DNA of 64,000 bases, from positions 42,527,760 to 42,591,759 of the forward strand of contig NC_037592.1 in NCBI RefSeq assembly GCF_003073045.1, in the 5' to 3' direction. Below are positions 1 through 14,113 of the stretch, piece by piece (within the stretch, counting starts at the first letter, position 1; the number at the start of each line of letters is the position of its first letter). Origin of the DNA: Pomacea canaliculata. Taxonomy: Eukaryota > Mollusca > Gastropoda > Architaenioglossa > Ampullariidae. The position numbers were made by a program, and so were the translations under genes. Under the pieces are notes generated by a model, which saw nothing but the letters and a program-made list of their open reading frames with translations, was not told the origin of the DNA and made no database searches.

Positions 1-640
1 ACACCAGCTGGCAGTCCTAAGGGTCTGTTGTAATTTTTGCCCCTTGCATCACTGACTCTAACCCAAGCATTCTGACTTTCTCCAGAGTCTTTGCCCTCCT
101 GACTAAAGTCTTGGTCTCAAAGAAAAGTCCCCTGGCGTTGAAGCAAGCTGAAGATGTATTGACAAAGTATTCTGTTTGCACTAACGTCTTGCTGAGAGGT
201 ATCCTGTGATGGTCTCATTCCCTTACTTCATACATACTTTTATACATACACAGAAAAAACAAGGCATGCCATTGGATGAGCACACACATCCAGTATCTTT
301 CACCCCATCTACAACTAGCCAGTCCAGACAAGATGAAGACCATACCCCTTTCATAACTAGCCCCACTTTCAGGAGGCAGGAGGGACGGGTAAATAAATTC
401 CTCCCCTCCTTGTCATGCAAATAAGTTCTGCCAGGCAGCCGTGAACTCTCTGTCTATCTATAGCCTTTAAACAATCCTGTCAAGACAGTCTGGACAGACA
501 ACATTAATACCTCCACTGAGCAGCTGTTCACAGTTAGCCTGTTCTAGCCACTTAAGGCTGTCTACTCCACATAATACTTGTCTAAGTTGCTACACACGCC
601 CCATTTAATTATGTAAGTGGTCTCTAGCTTGTCAATGTGT
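1..640. other. No gene or repeat recognised
   Basis: I see no coherent coding text and no paired ends. Confidence 0.4.
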
Positions 641-1170
641 CAACAATTTCAGACATCAGTCTAACAGCAGGCACTAACAGAGTACTGCAAGACCTTACCA
701 ATAGACTGAAAGATAGTTCTAATGCAATATGGAATGGAGACTGGCACTGACAAAAGGAAACTCATCATCACTGGTAGTAGCAAAGCAGAGACCTACATGA
801 ACGGGTTATGTCTCTTGACATTCCATCTTTTCAAAACTGGAAGCTCTATGACCGACATTCACATCAGGATCCTGACAGCAACAGTGGCAATGGCTAGGGT
901 GGACAGGGTCTGGCACAACTATAACATCAGATTTACAAGCCATGCAAGTCCCTTGTAGGACCGATCCTACATTAAGGATGTGAAACACGGACACTGCTTG
1001 CCAGTATGGAGAGGAGAATCCAGTCATTTGGGAATTGGTGCCTGCAGATCTTGTAGAGAGAAAAAAACAAATAACTTTGCACAAAGCACAGTTGCCACAC
1101 TCATTGTACACTCATGAAACTGGGCTTGACAGTCTAAGGTCACCTGATGATAACGGGCCTTACAGCCATC
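640..1170 (+). mobile_element. LINE A fragment
   Basis: Plus-strand text LTAGTNRVLQDLTNRLKDSS, GSSMTDIHIRILTATVAMAR and VDRVWHNYNIRF, matching the 44-kb copy. Confidence 0.7.
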
Positions 1171-1261
1171 TTCCATCCCTCACCCACCTACTTAGTCACT
1201 TCGCATGTTTGCATACTCTCATTTAAGTACTTAATCTTTCACTTGCATGCACAAACCAACA

Positions 1262-1440
1262 ACTTACAATATAATAATAATAAATAAAGATTTATATAGC
1301 ACATATTCTCACTCCTACAGAGCATGCTCTTAGCTTACAACAGGAATGAGACATAGACAACATAGTTACATAAACATTTCATATTAATGTTAGGGAGTTA
1401 CCTAGGTTGAACATGATATAATACAGATATACAGATCTTT
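1262..1440 (-). mobile_element. CR1-group LINE 3' UTR fragment
   Basis: Reading on the minus strand: GTTCTTGT-like text, AGAGCATGCTCT, a CTATATAAA word, and a terminal ATT repeat. The same order occurs at 35.9 kb, where it follows reverse-transcriptase text. Confidence 0.55.
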
Positions 1441-3479
1441 GAAATTAATAAAGTAATGTCTCTGGCAAACAGAAGGAGTTATTTGCAGTAGTTTCATACA
1501 TACATTTCATGGAATCTCTCATCCCTTTACTGTCAACAGTTCATTTGCTTTATGTAGACTTGTAAGTGCCTACCAGGCTAGTGAAACTACTCACAGGTTC
1601 CAAGAAAATAAACCACATTTCATCTCTCACACACAGCTGAGTTATAATTTAAGTGCACATCATGCTTGTGAAACTACTCATGTCCCCAAAAAGAATACTT
1701 TAAAAGGATCTAAGGTGTTATATTATCTAGGTAGTCGAGGAACGCATGACTAAATGACTTTGTGAGATCCCAATGGGAGTACTTTGAAGGGATCTAAAGT
1801 GTCATTATCCTAGGTAGGCTGCCTTTTTTTAATATTAAATGGTTGGATACACTCCAGGCAGATCTTAGTATGCCAACATGCATGGGTGTACAACACTATG
1901 TGTCACAGAACAGAATGATGAATTTATAATTCTGTCATTTTCGTTATACAGTACAAGAAAATTGTGACAATGGTATGGTCTTCATAGATTATATGCCACT
2001 AATTATGCTTGCAGGTGGGAGGCAGTCAAGAGTGTACAACAGTTCAGAGCCGGTGCCGGGGTTGCTTACTGCAACTGTCTTGTACGCTTTCTAAAACAAA
2101 GATTTTCACAAAGTAATGCTGAGCACCTGCAATGTGTCTAACACAGCTTGGGAACTGTAAAAACACAAATTTGCTATGTGATCAATATTGCTCAGAAGGG
2201 TAATACCTACTGTAAAGTTTAAAAAAAAAACCTTTGCTGCTTGAAGAATGTTGTGGCATTTTGTTTGCCTTTCCTGGTCATTTGCTATGATTAAATTGCC
2301 ATTTTGATATTTCAGCCATTATAGTCTTATGAGCCAGAGAACAATATACAAAAGTGATAGCTTTTTTCCTTCCTATGCCTCATATGAGCCAAAGAACAAG
2401 CATGAAAGTTGTTTGCAGTTTTTTTTAAGTGTCAAAGAATTTGGCAAATACTCAAAACTGGCTAAAGCTCAACAGGGGTCAGTTGCACAGTACATTTCTA
2501 ATTTTAAACATTTTTAGACCTTCAATCTCTTTTGTTAAAGGCTTCTAAACACAGTGCACGAGACTATTTTAGAACATTCTAAAATAGTTGTAAGATAAAA
2601 CTGTTTTATCCAGACTTCTGCTCCATCAGCATAGGCTAATGTAGAAATGGCAGCTTACATGAAAAAAAACCCAGCAAATGGAAAACTTTTCATGCACAAC
2701 TGCTGCATAGATTGTTTACTTGTCAAGCTCAGTACTATGTAACAAAGTTGCATGTGTGGCCAATGTGGCAAGCACAGAGTACAGTGGGATATGAATGCAG
2801 CAAAATGTAATAGATCACCACATGACAGGCCAATTTAGCTAAACCAAGAGATGAACGCTACAATGACACTGTTCATCCACTTCCTAGATGGTAGAAATTC
2901 TTTTGCAAAAATTTTTTTAAACCACTTCACCTAATTTGATTGCACTTTATTAATGACCTTTTGCAGAAGTCATGTGTTTATAAACTGTTTGTACTCTTTT
3001 GCAACTTTTGCAGAAATCATGTTACAAAAATAAATATGCAGCATAGCTTTCCTGTAGAGTAACACTCTTACTAAAATCAAAACTCAAGATCACTCCAGTT
3101 TGGGACGTCCGAATACTTAACACACAAGAAAACTTCAAGAGTAATTTGCAATACAATAAATTTCAAGATCAAGCAGTTAATTTTTTAAGCCATTAACACT
3201 TCTACAAGCACACGAACAATGTCAAACTCACAATAGCACACCCAAAATTAATGCAGAAACTAAGACCGCACACAACCTGGTCTTCAGCAGTTTCTAAAAC
3301 TGCAAACTTAATTCGACAATGGCTACCAAAATCTTTCAATTTCTAGACATTATAAGTTCCGTAGAGCACTTTTCTAATACACAAGAAAGTCCATGTGCTC
3401 ATTGGTGCTAAGCAGCACCACAAAAAATATTTATATATCAATAGTCTTCCTCACTCTATAGATGAAGGTGGAGAGTAAT
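1441..3479. other. No gene recognised
   Basis: AT-rich. GTACTTTGAAGGGATCTAA-type wording repeats loosely at about 1690 and 1780. No exon-like text. Confidence 0.4.
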
Positions 3480-4010
3480 AATGGGGGTACGAAACCCCTC
3501 CCCTCTATTAGTGGAACTTAAAAGGAAAGTCTTACTTGAGGTCATGCCGACACCAGTGGAAACGTCGGTGTCCCCGATAGCCCACGTGTATGCCCTGCGT
3601 CAGAGGTCCCCCGGCCGTATCGGTGCGGTGCACACGGGCGTGTCTATCCTCCACTCGCTGCACGGATTTAAAGAAGACAGCGAAGGCCCTCCCCGTAGTC
3701 GGTGGGTTGTCGTCGCTGATAGGGACGAAGGTGGAGCTCAACACTCTCGGTAGCTCTGATGGGATGCGTTCCGCCCTATCGCCGGCTCGATTGTTATTTC
3801 CCCGGCAACCTTTCTTCCGCTCAGCGCTTGTTCCCCGCTCACAGCAGCAGAACGGCGTAGAACCTTCAGCAAACTGCCGTAAGGCTGCTGCCAGAAGCAG
3901 CAGTTCGGCTGAGGTAGCAATCCCCCAAAACAGCAGCAGCGGCTCAGTGAAAATCCGCAGCAGCAGAAGCAGTGAAACAAATCCACAAAGTTAAAACAGC
4001 CGCACACTGG
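3480..4010. other. CpG-rich, CAG-rich patch, no recognised gene
   Basis: Contains CCCCCGGCCGTATCGGTGCG-type text and several AGCAGCAG runs. Could be an isolated CpG island or part of an unlisted repeat. Frames in it are low-complexity. Confidence 0.3.
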
Positions 4011-4044
4011 TTGTTGTTGTTGTTGTTTTAGTAGGAAAGTGCTT

Positions 4045-4200
4045 CCACCTTGCCAGCAACTATGGCTATATCACGGCAAGCAGCCAGCCCTGTAAACAGA
4101 TGCCACGTGCAGATAAAGAACAGCGTGCCCGAGACGAGAAATGAACTCTGGGCAGCCAACCTTCACTGTATTGGTGACAGGCGATAACACTGGCCGCTGG
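4045..4200 (-). mobile_element. tRNA-derived SINE
   Basis: Minus-strand body GCCTGTCACCAATACAGTGA to GTGGAAGCACTTTCC-like tail; preceded on the plus strand by a TTG repeat (4011-4026). Confidence 0.7.
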
Positions 4201-5949
4201 CGGTCGGCTTAAATACCCACCACAGTCACCCTAGACCAGGTGTGAACACTGCCCGATCCGCACGCGGGGTTTTCTGAACTCGTGGCTCACGCTTTCCTCG
4301 AAAAACAGGTCAACAGCAAGTGTCAACCTTCCCCATCCCCCCTCTCTACACACTTGACCGGGAGGTATAGAGTTGAGCTTCCTCTCATCTCTCACCCAAA
4401 AAAAAAAATTACTCAAAACAGCCAATCACAAATAACACTTCTCCATGTCACAAAATCTCTTTCAACTAATCAAAACCAAACTCTCATATTGCCTGATGCA
4501 AACGAAGATGAAGTAAAATTATATATCACTATTCCCCGGGCCAGTACATTAAAGGCAGTTTATTAATGGCACACAGCTCCAAAACTCATATAATCTAATG
4601 CAAAAAAACGAAAATATCTCTATTACACGGTTCATTAAATGCAGTTCATTAACAACACAACTCCATACCTGACACTAATATAAACCAGTGCAAAAAAAAA
4701 AAAATAAAATAAAACCTTAAAATATCCCTTTCACCTGCACGTGTATATTGATCAGTTGCTCTCACCTAGAGAGTTCCTCTATAAATCTTCAGTCAAGCAC
4801 AGTAATGGCAGAATAAGCCTGACCAAGCAAACAGGACAAAGAAAATCACTAGAATATATGTTTTTACAGCTTTATTTTCAATATCTAAATAAATGAACTT
4901 GAGTTCATATAGGCATTTAAAGTTGATTCATAAAATGAAAGCTGACTGGTTGATAACCGTTAACACCCGTCTTAGTTACTACCTAATTTTGATGGATTTT
5001 AGCCAGTCTTAATAGGGAGGTTTTACTGTAGTCATTGTGATCCTTCAATAATTCTAGTGAAATCAGTTTATTGAAATCTATTTGAAACAATTTATAATGA
5101 TTTCATTTCATTATAGGGTCTCATCTTTGCTTGTACACTTGTAAACAAGTATCACATTCTCGCTGTGTATGCAGCGTGCTGTCAAATAAAACGAGATCTC
5201 TGAGGAAAAAAGTGACTTTAGATGAGGCCCGCACAACGGGCCTGCATCCATGTTAAAAGTGCTTAAGCTAATTTAGGACAGCTCCAAGCTGTTTTTAAGT
5301 TTAGAAGAGATCGAACAGTTTTAAAGACATTCCTAAATGAAGGTAGAACACATCTAAATGACTAAATTTGCTTTTTTAGAACCACTTGAGGTCTTAGAAC
5401 ATGTTGTGCAACTGGTCTGAGTGCAAGATGCTATGTATTTCTGGGTAAATAACATTTTTGCCTTCTCAAGATACTTAAATACACAGAATACTGTGTACAG
5501 TAAAATGGCCAAAAACATCATGTTGGTTTACAGATAAGTCTTAATTAACATGTGGTCCCATCTTTCCCATGACCTGAAGCCTGTACAATGTAAACATGTA
5601 GCATCAGGATGTGCAGTTGTGTGCAAATCTAGATACAGTGTGGCATTTCACACATAAGCATTTGAACTCAAAGTCTTCCTGCCAGTATTTTTTTTTAATG
5701 TAATCATCTCTTATTGCAATGTACATAGTGGCTAAAATTGTTCACATTATTTTTGGAACTCTTTATGTGCAGCATTATATAGTAGAGTGACTGAACAAGC
5801 CTGTCCCATTTGTGTAACTCTCAGTTACAGCATATGCTTTAAGCTTCAGCTTAAAAAGCAAGTTCTTTATAGGAATGGAATTTGTTATGCACATGAACTT
5901 GTATTACTGGACTGCGTGCTGATGATATTTTCCAGTTAACTACTAGAAC
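4201..5949. other. No gene recognised
   Basis: AT-rich with A runs. Two related phrases ending in CAGTTCATTAA/CAGTTTATTAATGG near 4560 and 4640 suggest an old local duplication. Confidence 0.4.
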
Positions 5950-6080
5950 GAGGCTCGTGTATACAAAGCTTCTGGTTTAGTCACATTCATTGTTTAGGCT
6001 CGCCAAGACTAACAGCGAAGAACTTTGCAAGAGGCTAAATGTTGGTCTCAGCAGACAGACAGCAGTCCACCTATATACAT
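5950..6080. repeat. Dispersed repeat shared with 18.84 kb
   Basis: TTTAGTCACATTC, TTGTTT.GGCTCGCC and CAGACAGACAGCAGTCCACC occur in the same order here and at 18843-18950. Confidence 0.7.
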
Positions 6081-7844
6081 CCGTCATATGCAGCACTGGT
6101 GCATTTTTTTATTGCACTTGTAAGTGCAGTAGTTAATAGGTTATCCCTATGGCTTCCATGTAAAATAATTGTGTGCATGTCTTCTGGTCATGCTGTCTGT
6201 AGTAGTTACTACACTGTGTTAATGTACCATTAGTCCTAGGCAAGGACATCAGTATCCAAAAGCATTTGTGGATGTAGTCTGTGTCAGAGGCAATATTAGT
6301 GTAATTAAATATTTATTATATTTGTTGAAATTATGAAAAAAATTTCTTTAGTATTATGTTTATCACAAGAGGCTCTTGTTGGTCCGACATGATTTTCTGT
6401 TTTGGGGAGGGGGTTGATTCTTTATCTTGGTGTGAGATGTCAAGGGAAATATTTGGAATGTTAAAAAATAATGAGTTCACACATAGATGCTATGACCAGT
6501 CAAAAATCACAATGGATTCTTTCTTAATGTTAGTAAGGTACACAATCAGATCTTTAAAAACCTGCCACAAACTCATGTGTTTAAGATACAGGGAGCAGAT
6601 TTTGTCTGGAGTCAATGCTATTGAATGGTTGACCATCATAAACATTCTCTGACACACATTGCCAACTCGGTATATAGCATTAACAAGACAGGCATGCAAG
6701 GACTAAATCATTATACTCATAATCCTGATGATGCTATAATCTCATCACTTGTTTGGTACCAGTCTTATTTTGATAGTGCAGTGTGTTTTCACAATTTATG
6801 GCAAGGTTACATATTTCTTTGTTCTTTCTTTGGTCATTACTCAGTTTAGGAAACAAAATTGGGGGGCAAAAGTATATGTTGATGGAACGTGCATAATACT
6901 CTCTTGACTGGCACCAGTCGACAAATGGGGAAGTGCTTGTGAATGTTGGTGCAGCAGCTGACTAGGCCCAGCACTTAAGCCTGTCTTGAGCATTGATGTG
7001 CGGCTCCTACATGGAACAACTAGTCCACTCGTTTGTTTGAAAACCAACAGGGGCTGTCTACACGCAGCTGACTTACGCACCCAGTGGAGTAGCAATAACA
7101 GGTCTCTTGTGTGCTGTAGCCATAAGCAACTTTTGAATTCTCTGTTTTGCTATAGAGAAGAATTGATATTGAATTTCACTCCTTAATCATGCTTTGTTAT
7201 TTATATATATATTATTAAAGATGAAAAATTTCAAATTAACCTCTACATACATTGACAGTGTTGTCTTATGATATTGAAATTTATTTTCATAGCATAAAGG
7301 ATGGTTTCAGCATCAGCCTTCACCCTGGTGTGTGTTCATGTGTCTTTATGTCACAGTTTGTAGCAATGTCACTAGCTACTGAAAGTCTTTGTCAAAGTGA
7401 CAGGAGGGAAGGAAAGAAGATGGGGGAGAAAAATTGTAATCCCCTATCTCTCCATGTGTGATGTTTGACATTTCTGCTTTATAACATCTTCCTGCAGATT
7501 TTACCTGTAGAGAGGTACAGCATTAAAGTGGAAATTTCTTGAAGAAGGATATTTAAATGAATCAAGTTATTTATGTTTATGTTTTGTTTTGTTGCCACTC
7601 ACCATTTAGTGAAGATATTCTGGTATCTCTTCAAAACACAAGAAAATCTTCCAGCCCCTCCTTTTTTGAGTGAAGATAATAGGAGATTTGAGATTTACAA
7701 AATATTTGATAAGCAAGGCTTTTCTAATGACATTAATGACTGGATAGGAATATATTTTGTACATTTTTATTTTTCTTTGCATATTTAGCATAATCTTCTG
7801 TCAGTGGTCGCAATTTGTATTTAAATTTTTTTTTTAACATGAAT
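6081..7844. other. No gene recognised
   Basis: AT-rich. The longest open frame (6356-6652) has no family text. Confidence 0.4.
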
Positions 7845-8560
7845 CCATCCCATGACTGGTAGCAACTGATGAGTGGATACCCTGGTCCCTCAGTACTGCT
7901 TTAAGGGGTGGTGGGTAGGGAACAGCTGGATAGATGCAGCAACTGAAAAAGCTTGCCACTTATGCCTTTGGAGTGGTGGCCAGTAGTATTTCAATGAAAC
8001 AAGTTGTCCATTCCTTTCTTTGTCAACCTGTTATTCTTCTGGACTGGTGGCCAGCAGCTCCTGCATGAACCAACCAGTCCACTGATTTATGTTTGTTATC
8101 CTGTTCTTCTCTTGTCCACCTTAGCCACTCCAAGATAGCCTGGAGGGTGTTTGTAGACATATTTGTTGACATGGCCAAACCAGACAAGCTTGTGAAGAAA
8201 GGGTGTCTAGTGTCCTATAAGGATGGCAGCTATACAAAGTGTTTGATTTTGCACACCATGTAAAAGATCTGGAGCAGCCTCCTCAGGCACTTGGTCTTGC
8301 ATGCCTGTATTCTTATATTTCACTCAACGGATTAAAAGCTGCTGAGGTGAATCATTTAGCATATGTAAATCTTTGCTTTGCTGTTGTTGATGTTAACCAT
8401 GACTTTGCCATTGTCACTGCTGATCTTAATTCCAGACACACTGACACTGGCTTTCAGATAAAGTCATTTGTGTAGTCTCTAGCCACAGATTAGTTTATTT
8501 TTTTTAAATACTTCAGCAAGAACCCCAGAGTGCCTGACAAAGTCTGCAGTTTTCTGGAAA
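7845..8560 (-). mobile_element. LINE A fragment
   Basis: Antisense wording parallel to 43.65-44.3 kb: GACTGGTAGCAACTGATG, GGAGTGGTGGCCAGTAG, then text matching the CTTTGCTGTTGTTGATG block at 8380. Strongly decayed. Confidence 0.55.
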
Positions 8561-10126
8561 TGCTGCAGAGATTCCAAGATGTTTTCATTCATAAGTGTAT
8601 CTGTGGGCTATGTCTCTACTCTTACATTCTGTTAGGTCAGTCCTGCAGAAGGTGGGTCACTGCCGCTGAGAATGTTCTGAGGACTTCAATATGGAAGTTT
8701 GCTCATATGACGCTTGGATCTGGAGAGATCCATCCTCAGCCTTATGATGGTCACCTTTGTCTAGAATGTATCATGGATCTTGGCTGCTGTTGTTGGGGTG
8801 CTACTGGAGCTATCTTTGCTTGTGCTTATCTACAACAATTTTATAGGATGAGGAATACTGTGCATGCAAGCAAACACTTTAAAATGTTGGTCTATACACA
8901 GAGAGCCGATTGGATTTGAAGGTTACTGAGCATATGTAAATGCCAGCTTTAAACAATTATTTTATAAAATATCAGCTTAAAATGATAGGATTCGTTACCC
9001 TGTATTTTGCCAGAGCATGTACATTAAGTTTGTGAAAGATAAGAAGCACTATTTTGCATAAATTGTGTGTATTAATTTTACTGTTTTCAACCATTCAGTG
9101 TATATTGGCTGAATTTTGGCAACATTTTCTCTACTGCAAAACATGTTGAGAAGTAATAATTTATTTTTGAACCGTGTCAGCAGTGATGTCAACAGTATAA
9201 TATACACAGCACCAGTGGCATCATTAGTGCAATATTTTAAGGCATTTAATATTATTAGTCAAATCCATGGGCATCTATGATGCAGATCAGCAAAAAGGTG
9301 TGTGCTGGGCTGCAGACAGATTTTTAACTGTTGAGAAAAGTGTGTGCTGGCTGGTATGTGTTTGTGATCACCAAAAGTAGCATGTTTGTGTACACATTCT
9401 TGGTGTGGGTGTGGGTGTGTGTGCACTTGCATGCAGGTCCACTGTAGCCAATCAACAAATGTTGTTACGTTTATGCATACATACTACATAGTAGACATTT
9501 TTTAAAACTAAAGGAGAAAGGCTAGGTAAGTGTGCATAGCATGAAACAGTGACAAATAATGAGCTTACCATCTTGCATAGTAGCAGCACTAAGGTTTTCA
9601 CTTGAAAATTTAACCCTTAATGTGGCACTATAGTACAAGGCACTACTCCCTGCTGTCTATCCTCCTTGTCCTGCCCAGTAGTTTACTATAATATTCCATT
9701 TTTATCTAATGTTTGCACAGTTGTTTATAAACCATTCCACACTATTCAAGAGGTTACTGTCATTAATATCATTCAAAACTGTCAACAAAATCCCCTGTTG
9801 TGGTCACCCTCCATGGCTAGATGCTGATTTTTGTAGCATGCCTTTCAGTCCCAATTCCTACAATGCCACATATCCATGATCAAAACACCAGCTTCTTGTG
9901 ACTGTGTTCACAATCAAACTTAATATATTATCTGCATGTTTCACAAATGTCAAGTATCAAACTAACCTTCAGCAAATCCTTGAATAAACAGTTGTTAGAA
10001 CATTTTGAGTCAACTGTCTTTTGACAGCTACAGAAACTGTCTTGAGCACCCATTTATCATGCAGTCCTCAAATTGTGTCTTTTGAGTCATTTAATACTTG
10101 TATAAATGCTCTATACTGTACAATGT
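8561..10126. other. Sarcoglycan 3' flank, little recognised
   Basis: The region next to 10127 must include the sarcoglycan 3' UTR. TTTATT near 9158 (AATAAA on the minus strand) is one possible poly(A) signal. No other gene text. Confidence 0.35.
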
Positions 10127-13100
10127 CTATTTGTTGCCACAGATATCTTTGGTGGCATGACAGTTATCACTTGGTGCTCCCAGGAAAATCCGTCCATTGG
10201 TGCACATGCACAGCTGGTATATATCCCCATAGCTTTGACCATTAGCATTAGGTTCACTGACCATGATGTTCTTCATGAAAATATTCTTGGAATCTAGAAA
10301 TATCTGCAAACACATGACAGTAAAGATTAGGATTATTTGTCTGTAGGATTATTTATTCAAAAATGACCCTATTCTTAAAGGACTATTTGGTGCAATTTTT
10401 TGTTGTTATAAGGCCTAGGTAAAAATTCACTCCATAAACTAGTCTCCTAAATACTCTTCCAATTTGCCCCCAACTAATCCTTTAAGAAGCTGTCTCTTCA
10501 CACAAAAACTGCACATTTTACGACCAGAAAATAACTATAATAATGAACTGATCCTGACCCTTACCTAAGGTGTACTGTGAGAGTGATGTCATGTTGCAAC
10601 CAGAGTGTTCTTTACACATACCAACAAAATTACTAGCCAGATGGTCACAGCTTCTAAAACCTCTATCATCAATCGTCTGTTTCTTTGTGATTGTGTGGAA
10701 GAGGATGGAAGTTTCCAAGTAGAATTTTCATCAAAACTTCTAGCTCCTTAAAGTCAGCTGTGCTATCAGTCAAGTTCTTGCAGTGTTTTGTTTTTCATCT
10801 ACTACATATCCTGACTTAGCTGCCCTAAACTCATGAATTTTCAGTACAGTAGATGTTTGCACTACAGACCATGCTTAGAACAGTACTTACAGATCCCTCA
10901 GTAGACTGTATGTGCACATTGTCAGCACTGTTTAGAGTAATATCTCCACCTTTTGCCACCAGCGACACCCCGCCAACTCCTGCTATTTCAACTTTGCTGC
11001 CATCGGATGTCATTCTGTACATGTGTGCAAGCATGCATGCACAAACACATACAGGTAGTGTGTTAAGCATATTACATTGTACACAGCATCAGAATAGAAA
11101 GCTCCTGTTTAAAAATAAACTGTAGACACTGTAAAAGTTTATTAGATCATTAACAGTCACAAGTTAGGCCTTGCTTCTACTAGCATTTACAAGCACCACT
11201 GATAAAATTATCTGAAACAGCTTGGGAGCTTACTTGAGAGGTCCAGCTAAAGGTGCTTTGATGGTAGGTGTCTGCACAGAACCTTCAAAAACTGCTCTGC
11301 CTAAATAATAAAATATTTACAAAGAACTGTTACCATAAATATGATACAATGACTTTCATTGTACTTTTGATGTAAAATATTTATTTCTGATTACATTAGT
11401 CATTCTACCATTTCTTGGGTAAGGATGAAAAGAAGCATATCTGAGCCAATAGGTGAAAAGCTGTTGAGGTGAATCAGTCAGCACAAAGCTAAAATGTCTT
11501 GACCTTCCAACAATATTTTGAAAAAAATCATTCATGCAAAAAGATCACTTCTTGATATTAAACAATACCTCACTACAGTAGATCACTTCTTGGTATTGTA
11601 TAAAGCAATTTCTGGAAAACATACCTAGATAGTGCAGGTCAGTCATACCCAGTGTTATTATATCTTCTTTGATTGACAGGCGTGTTTGACCTTGCCCATT
11701 CACAATCTCAAACTCATCACAAGAAGCCATTAGTTTATTGTTACCTGAAAAGACCACAGACAGTGACTGAAAAAATGTCCACAAGTTACATTTCACATAA
11801 TCAGGAAAATCACCATATACATGTGCCTATTTATATTTCATGTCATCAAAAAGATCACATATCTTTTTACTTTTGCTCCAAATCTTATGTGGCTTCTAAT
11901 CTAGTCCTGTTGCATTGCTCTCATGTTTGCTCAAGTTTTATGTCTCCATAGGTAAGCTTGTAAGTTTTTACTATAGCGCATAAAGTGATACTTTTATGAG
12001 TAAAGCAGACTTTATATACAAAATCTTATTTGTAACTTTTACTGTGCATTCATCTGCCATAAGAACAAGGAATACTTGGCCTGTGTAGAACTTGCCCATC
12101 TACCTTTCTAGGTAAAGAAACATCTATCATATCGCCCATGTACTTCATGCTGTGTACAAGTTGGTAACAATTCATCTATCACCCTCATCATGCAAAGATG
12201 CTTCATGTAAGAGCATTCTCACCCAGCAGGAGGGAGCCCCCAGTGTTATTATAGTGGCTTCGTGCTTGGAGTTTGATATTCTCTGCTGACTCGAGGTACA
12301 TAACCTGGCCCTGTTACATAAGTCAAAACAGCAATAAGTTACCCAGTTAATATTACAAAAGTACTTACACCAAATGTACTTACAGCCACACCACAAACAA
12401 GTTTATAAAATAAAGGTTACATGAGCCAATGCCACACAATAGTAGCTAAGGATAATGAATTAAAAAGTAAAAGTTTTTTCTGCTTTTAAAGTTTTGATTT
12501 TGTTTTTATTTCCAGAACATAAATTCTGTGAGTCTGTAACAGAAAGTTAAATTGTAACAGCTACAACAATTACAAAATCTCTTGTGAATTTTGAGTCACC
12601 CTATGGCATTCAACTTACTTCTTCAGTTCGTACATCTTGAACATACAATGGGTGTAAAAATTCTGCCTCCCCTTCTAAGCGAATGCCTTTGGGAACAATC
12701 CTCAGTTTTCCCATGCCATCCTAAAAATAAAAGAAGCAGAGAAATTTTCTTCAGATTCCACATAATTAAGAACAGATGGGGGTGGCAGGAATAGTTTTTT
12801 ATGCCGAGTCAGCAGCTAAGGCTATATCACGGTAAGGCAGCCAGCCCTGTACACAGATGCTACATGCAGAGAAAGAACAGTGTGCCTAAGTTGAGAGCTG
12901 AACCCAGGACAGCCAACCCTCACTGCATTGGTGACAGGTGCTAACCGTTGCGCCATATATATATATTCCATCCTATTTTGGAGATTGGAACAAGACTAAT
13001 TCAGCATGGGTGCTGTGCAGGTGCCTGGGGCTTCAGGTAACAGGATTCAGAGTCAGTATACGTTCTGCCAGTTTAGGGTTCACCCTAGGATGAGACTAGA

Positions 13101-14067
13101 AAACCTTTCCTGCCCACTCAGCAAATGGATTCAGGCTTTTATGTACATCCTTAATCTCAGAATTATAATGGTGGTGTCACATTTTACTCATGATCACCAA
13201 ATGGTCCACAAAGTGTTCAGCACCACATCACACTGTACCCAAAAGACTTTAAAGGTGATCAGGCAAATTCCACCAGGAATTTCAATGAGGATATTATCTT
13301 GAGGACAGGGCCGGGAAACCTCTTCCTGAAAAATGTGCAATGTTTCACAGACAGTCTTGATCAAAATGTAGTGATCATCCAGGATCAGGTCATGGATTTA
13401 TTTAAATTTATATCTGTCTGTTAAAATGGGTCATCAAGAGCATGATTCATCTTTTATCTCAAAATGACTGGTTCAAAATATGTATTATCAACTTGTTCAC
13501 TTACTGACTCAAGTGCAGTCCTCATTAAATCTTGCATCTCTGAGTGAATCTGTTATCATTCTTTTGCAAAAAGAATTTCATGACATTTGTTGACATTGCA
13601 CAACTCCACTCCTGATGCTACCATCTTGAGGTCAAAATGCTGAAGGAAACTGCCAACTTTCAGTCTCGGAGATTCAAACTGAATGTGCTTGAGTGACAAC
13701 CTCCCTACCCCCATGGCTACCATGATATGCTCTGTTGTATCTAGGTAAAGCTGCAAACTCTTTAACCATTCACTTGATGCTTTTGAAATTGTTATGTGAA
13801 AAATATTTCTGAAAGTACTCTGACAATTTCATTTCAATATTTTAAATTTGCTATTTGTCATAAATAAGTGAATTGAAGGTGACTCACTACAGAAAAGCTG
13901 AGGACTCTGAGGATCCAGATAGTGAGTGCCAGGTTAATGATGATGACAAGCATAAGAAATAGCACAAAGCCATAGAGACATCTTTTTCGCCAGCCATAAA
14001 TACCAACAGGCTGGGGTTGTAGGGTCAGGTCTGTGGTCAAGCCCGTTGTGGAAGCCTCTCCATCCAT
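10127..14067 (-). CDS. SGCD: Gamma/delta/zeta-type sarcoglycan, complete, 7 coding exons
   Basis: Single-pass type II membrane glycoprotein of the muscle sarcoglycan subcomplex, which braces dystroglycan and dystrophin at the plasma membrane. Exons (minus strand): 14067-13888, 12720-12619, 12310-12223, 11744-11625, 11300-11234, 11014-10891, 10303-10127. All junctions are GT-AG and in phase, giving 858 nt or 285 residues; human delta-sarcoglycan has about 290. Seen: a short cytosolic N-terminus with [12 protein letters not shown], then one hydrophobic segment at about residues 33-54, then DGMGKLRI as in vertebrate gamma/delta-sarcoglycan. The beta-rich ectodomain follows, with an NNT sequon in exon 3. 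The C-terminal cysteine cluster [13 protein letters not shown] is followed by two more Cys. The exon 7 acceptor is the upstream CAG at 10304-10306; a nearer AG breaks the frame. Vertebrate gamma, delta and zeta are later paralogues, so the symbol is approximate. Family identification is firm. Confidence 0.93.
12795..12953 (-). mobile_element. tRNA-derived SINE
   Basis: Reads on the minus strand from the GGCGCAACGGTTAGCACC head to the GGCATAAAAAAC tail. Ends 75 bp before sarcoglycan exon 2, in intron 1. Confidence 0.75.
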
Positions 14068-14113
14068 TCTTCACCGTCAGTTCCTCAGTCAACAGCTGTA
14101 GAAATACAGCAAC
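14068..14113 (-). other. Sarcoglycan 5' UTR part of first coding exon
   Basis: On the minus strand a pyrimidine-rich tract ending in CAG lies just above 14113, and the exon then runs without an ATG to the start codon at 14067. This implies at least one further noncoding 5' exon at higher coordinates, which I could not locate. Confidence 0.55.

Noticed and set aside
3590-3994. 134-codon frame and an antisense cysteine-rich frame
   Set aside because: Both come from CAG/GCA runs in a CpG-rich patch; no start context, splice sites or family text.
8530-8919. 129-codon plus-strand frame
   Set aside because: Begins at GTG next to antisense LINE A debris; no recognisable protein.
10290-10300. Alternative acceptor TCTAG for sarcoglycan exon 7
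   Set aside because: It gives a stop within a few codons; the CAG at 10304-10306 keeps the frame.
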